64,000 nt of DNA, from assembly GCF_001625215.2 (NCBI RefSeq), contig NC_030384.2, positions 42,442,390 through 42,506,389 on the forward strand. Reading direction: 5' to 3'. This DNA comes from Daucus carota subsp. sativus (taxonomy: Eukaryota > Streptophyta > Magnoliopsida > Apiales > Apiaceae). The position numbers were made by a program, and so were the translations under genes. Shown here piece after piece: positions 63,979 to 64,000 of this stretch (position 1 is its first letter; every line of letters starts with the position of its first letter). The notes beneath the pieces were generated by a model that ran no database searches, was not told the origin of the DNA, and saw nothing but the letters and a program-made list of their open reading frames with translations.

Positions 63979-64000
63979 CTTGAAAACTTAGTCAAACACG

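Overview
This is a stretch of plant nuclear genome, from a eudicot judging by gene families and repeat types. The genes are spliced with GT-AG introns, the intergenic DNA is very AT-rich, and small transposon relics are dense. No organelle, bacterial or viral gene order is present, and I see no recognisable LTR retrotransposon. The species cannot be read from the sequence. An asterid is plausible but is only a guess.

Genes from left to right: an XBCP3/RD21-type papain-like protease with a granulin domain (267-3018, +); an h-type thioredoxin (5029-6622, +); a UBE2W-like ubiquitin-conjugating enzyme of the plant UBC15-18 group (8752-12150, +); an intronless DUF4408/DUF761 membrane protein (18990-19727, -); a GH5 endo-beta-mannanase with an apparent frameshift (24901-26557, -); a dihydroflavonol-reductase-like NADPH reductase (30056-31908, +); an auxilin-like J-domain protein (33053-39008, -); a pfkB sugar/nucleoside kinase (42183-44710, -); a tandem pair of isoflavone-reductase-like/PCBER reductases (46203-47509 and 48852-50166, -); a zinc-finger homeodomain transcription factor (57722-58654, +); a clade III SWEET sugar transporter (59926-61256, -); and one internal exon of an unrecognised gene leaving the right edge (63854-63978, -). 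Exon boundaries were worked out by hand, and in every complete model the exon lengths sum to a whole number of codons.

The genes are ordinary household, secretory and specialised-metabolism genes with no common pathway. The two reductase loci suggest phenylpropanoid/lignan chemistry, and the tandem pair is a recent local duplication. Mannanase, SWEET and the reductases would act in cell-wall or carbon metabolism, but nothing shows co-regulation.

The spaces between genes hold the unusual material. There are five fold-back elements with long inverted arms and about 9-bp target duplications (Mutator-like). One is filled with a palindromic TTGCAAC array and another carries half of a different element inside it. 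There is a non-autonomous Helitron with a textbook 3' hairpin plus a second Helitron end, two TTA-flanked PIF/Harbinger-type elements, one hAT MITE with a perfect 8-bp duplication, and several Stowaway-like MITEs, two of them nested. There is also a set of very small insertions (about 13-21 nt, a short tag plus an A/T run) each bounded by 12-19-bp direct repeats. These look like retroposition events in which only the last bases and the poly(A) tail were inserted, and they are the most unusual pattern in the window.
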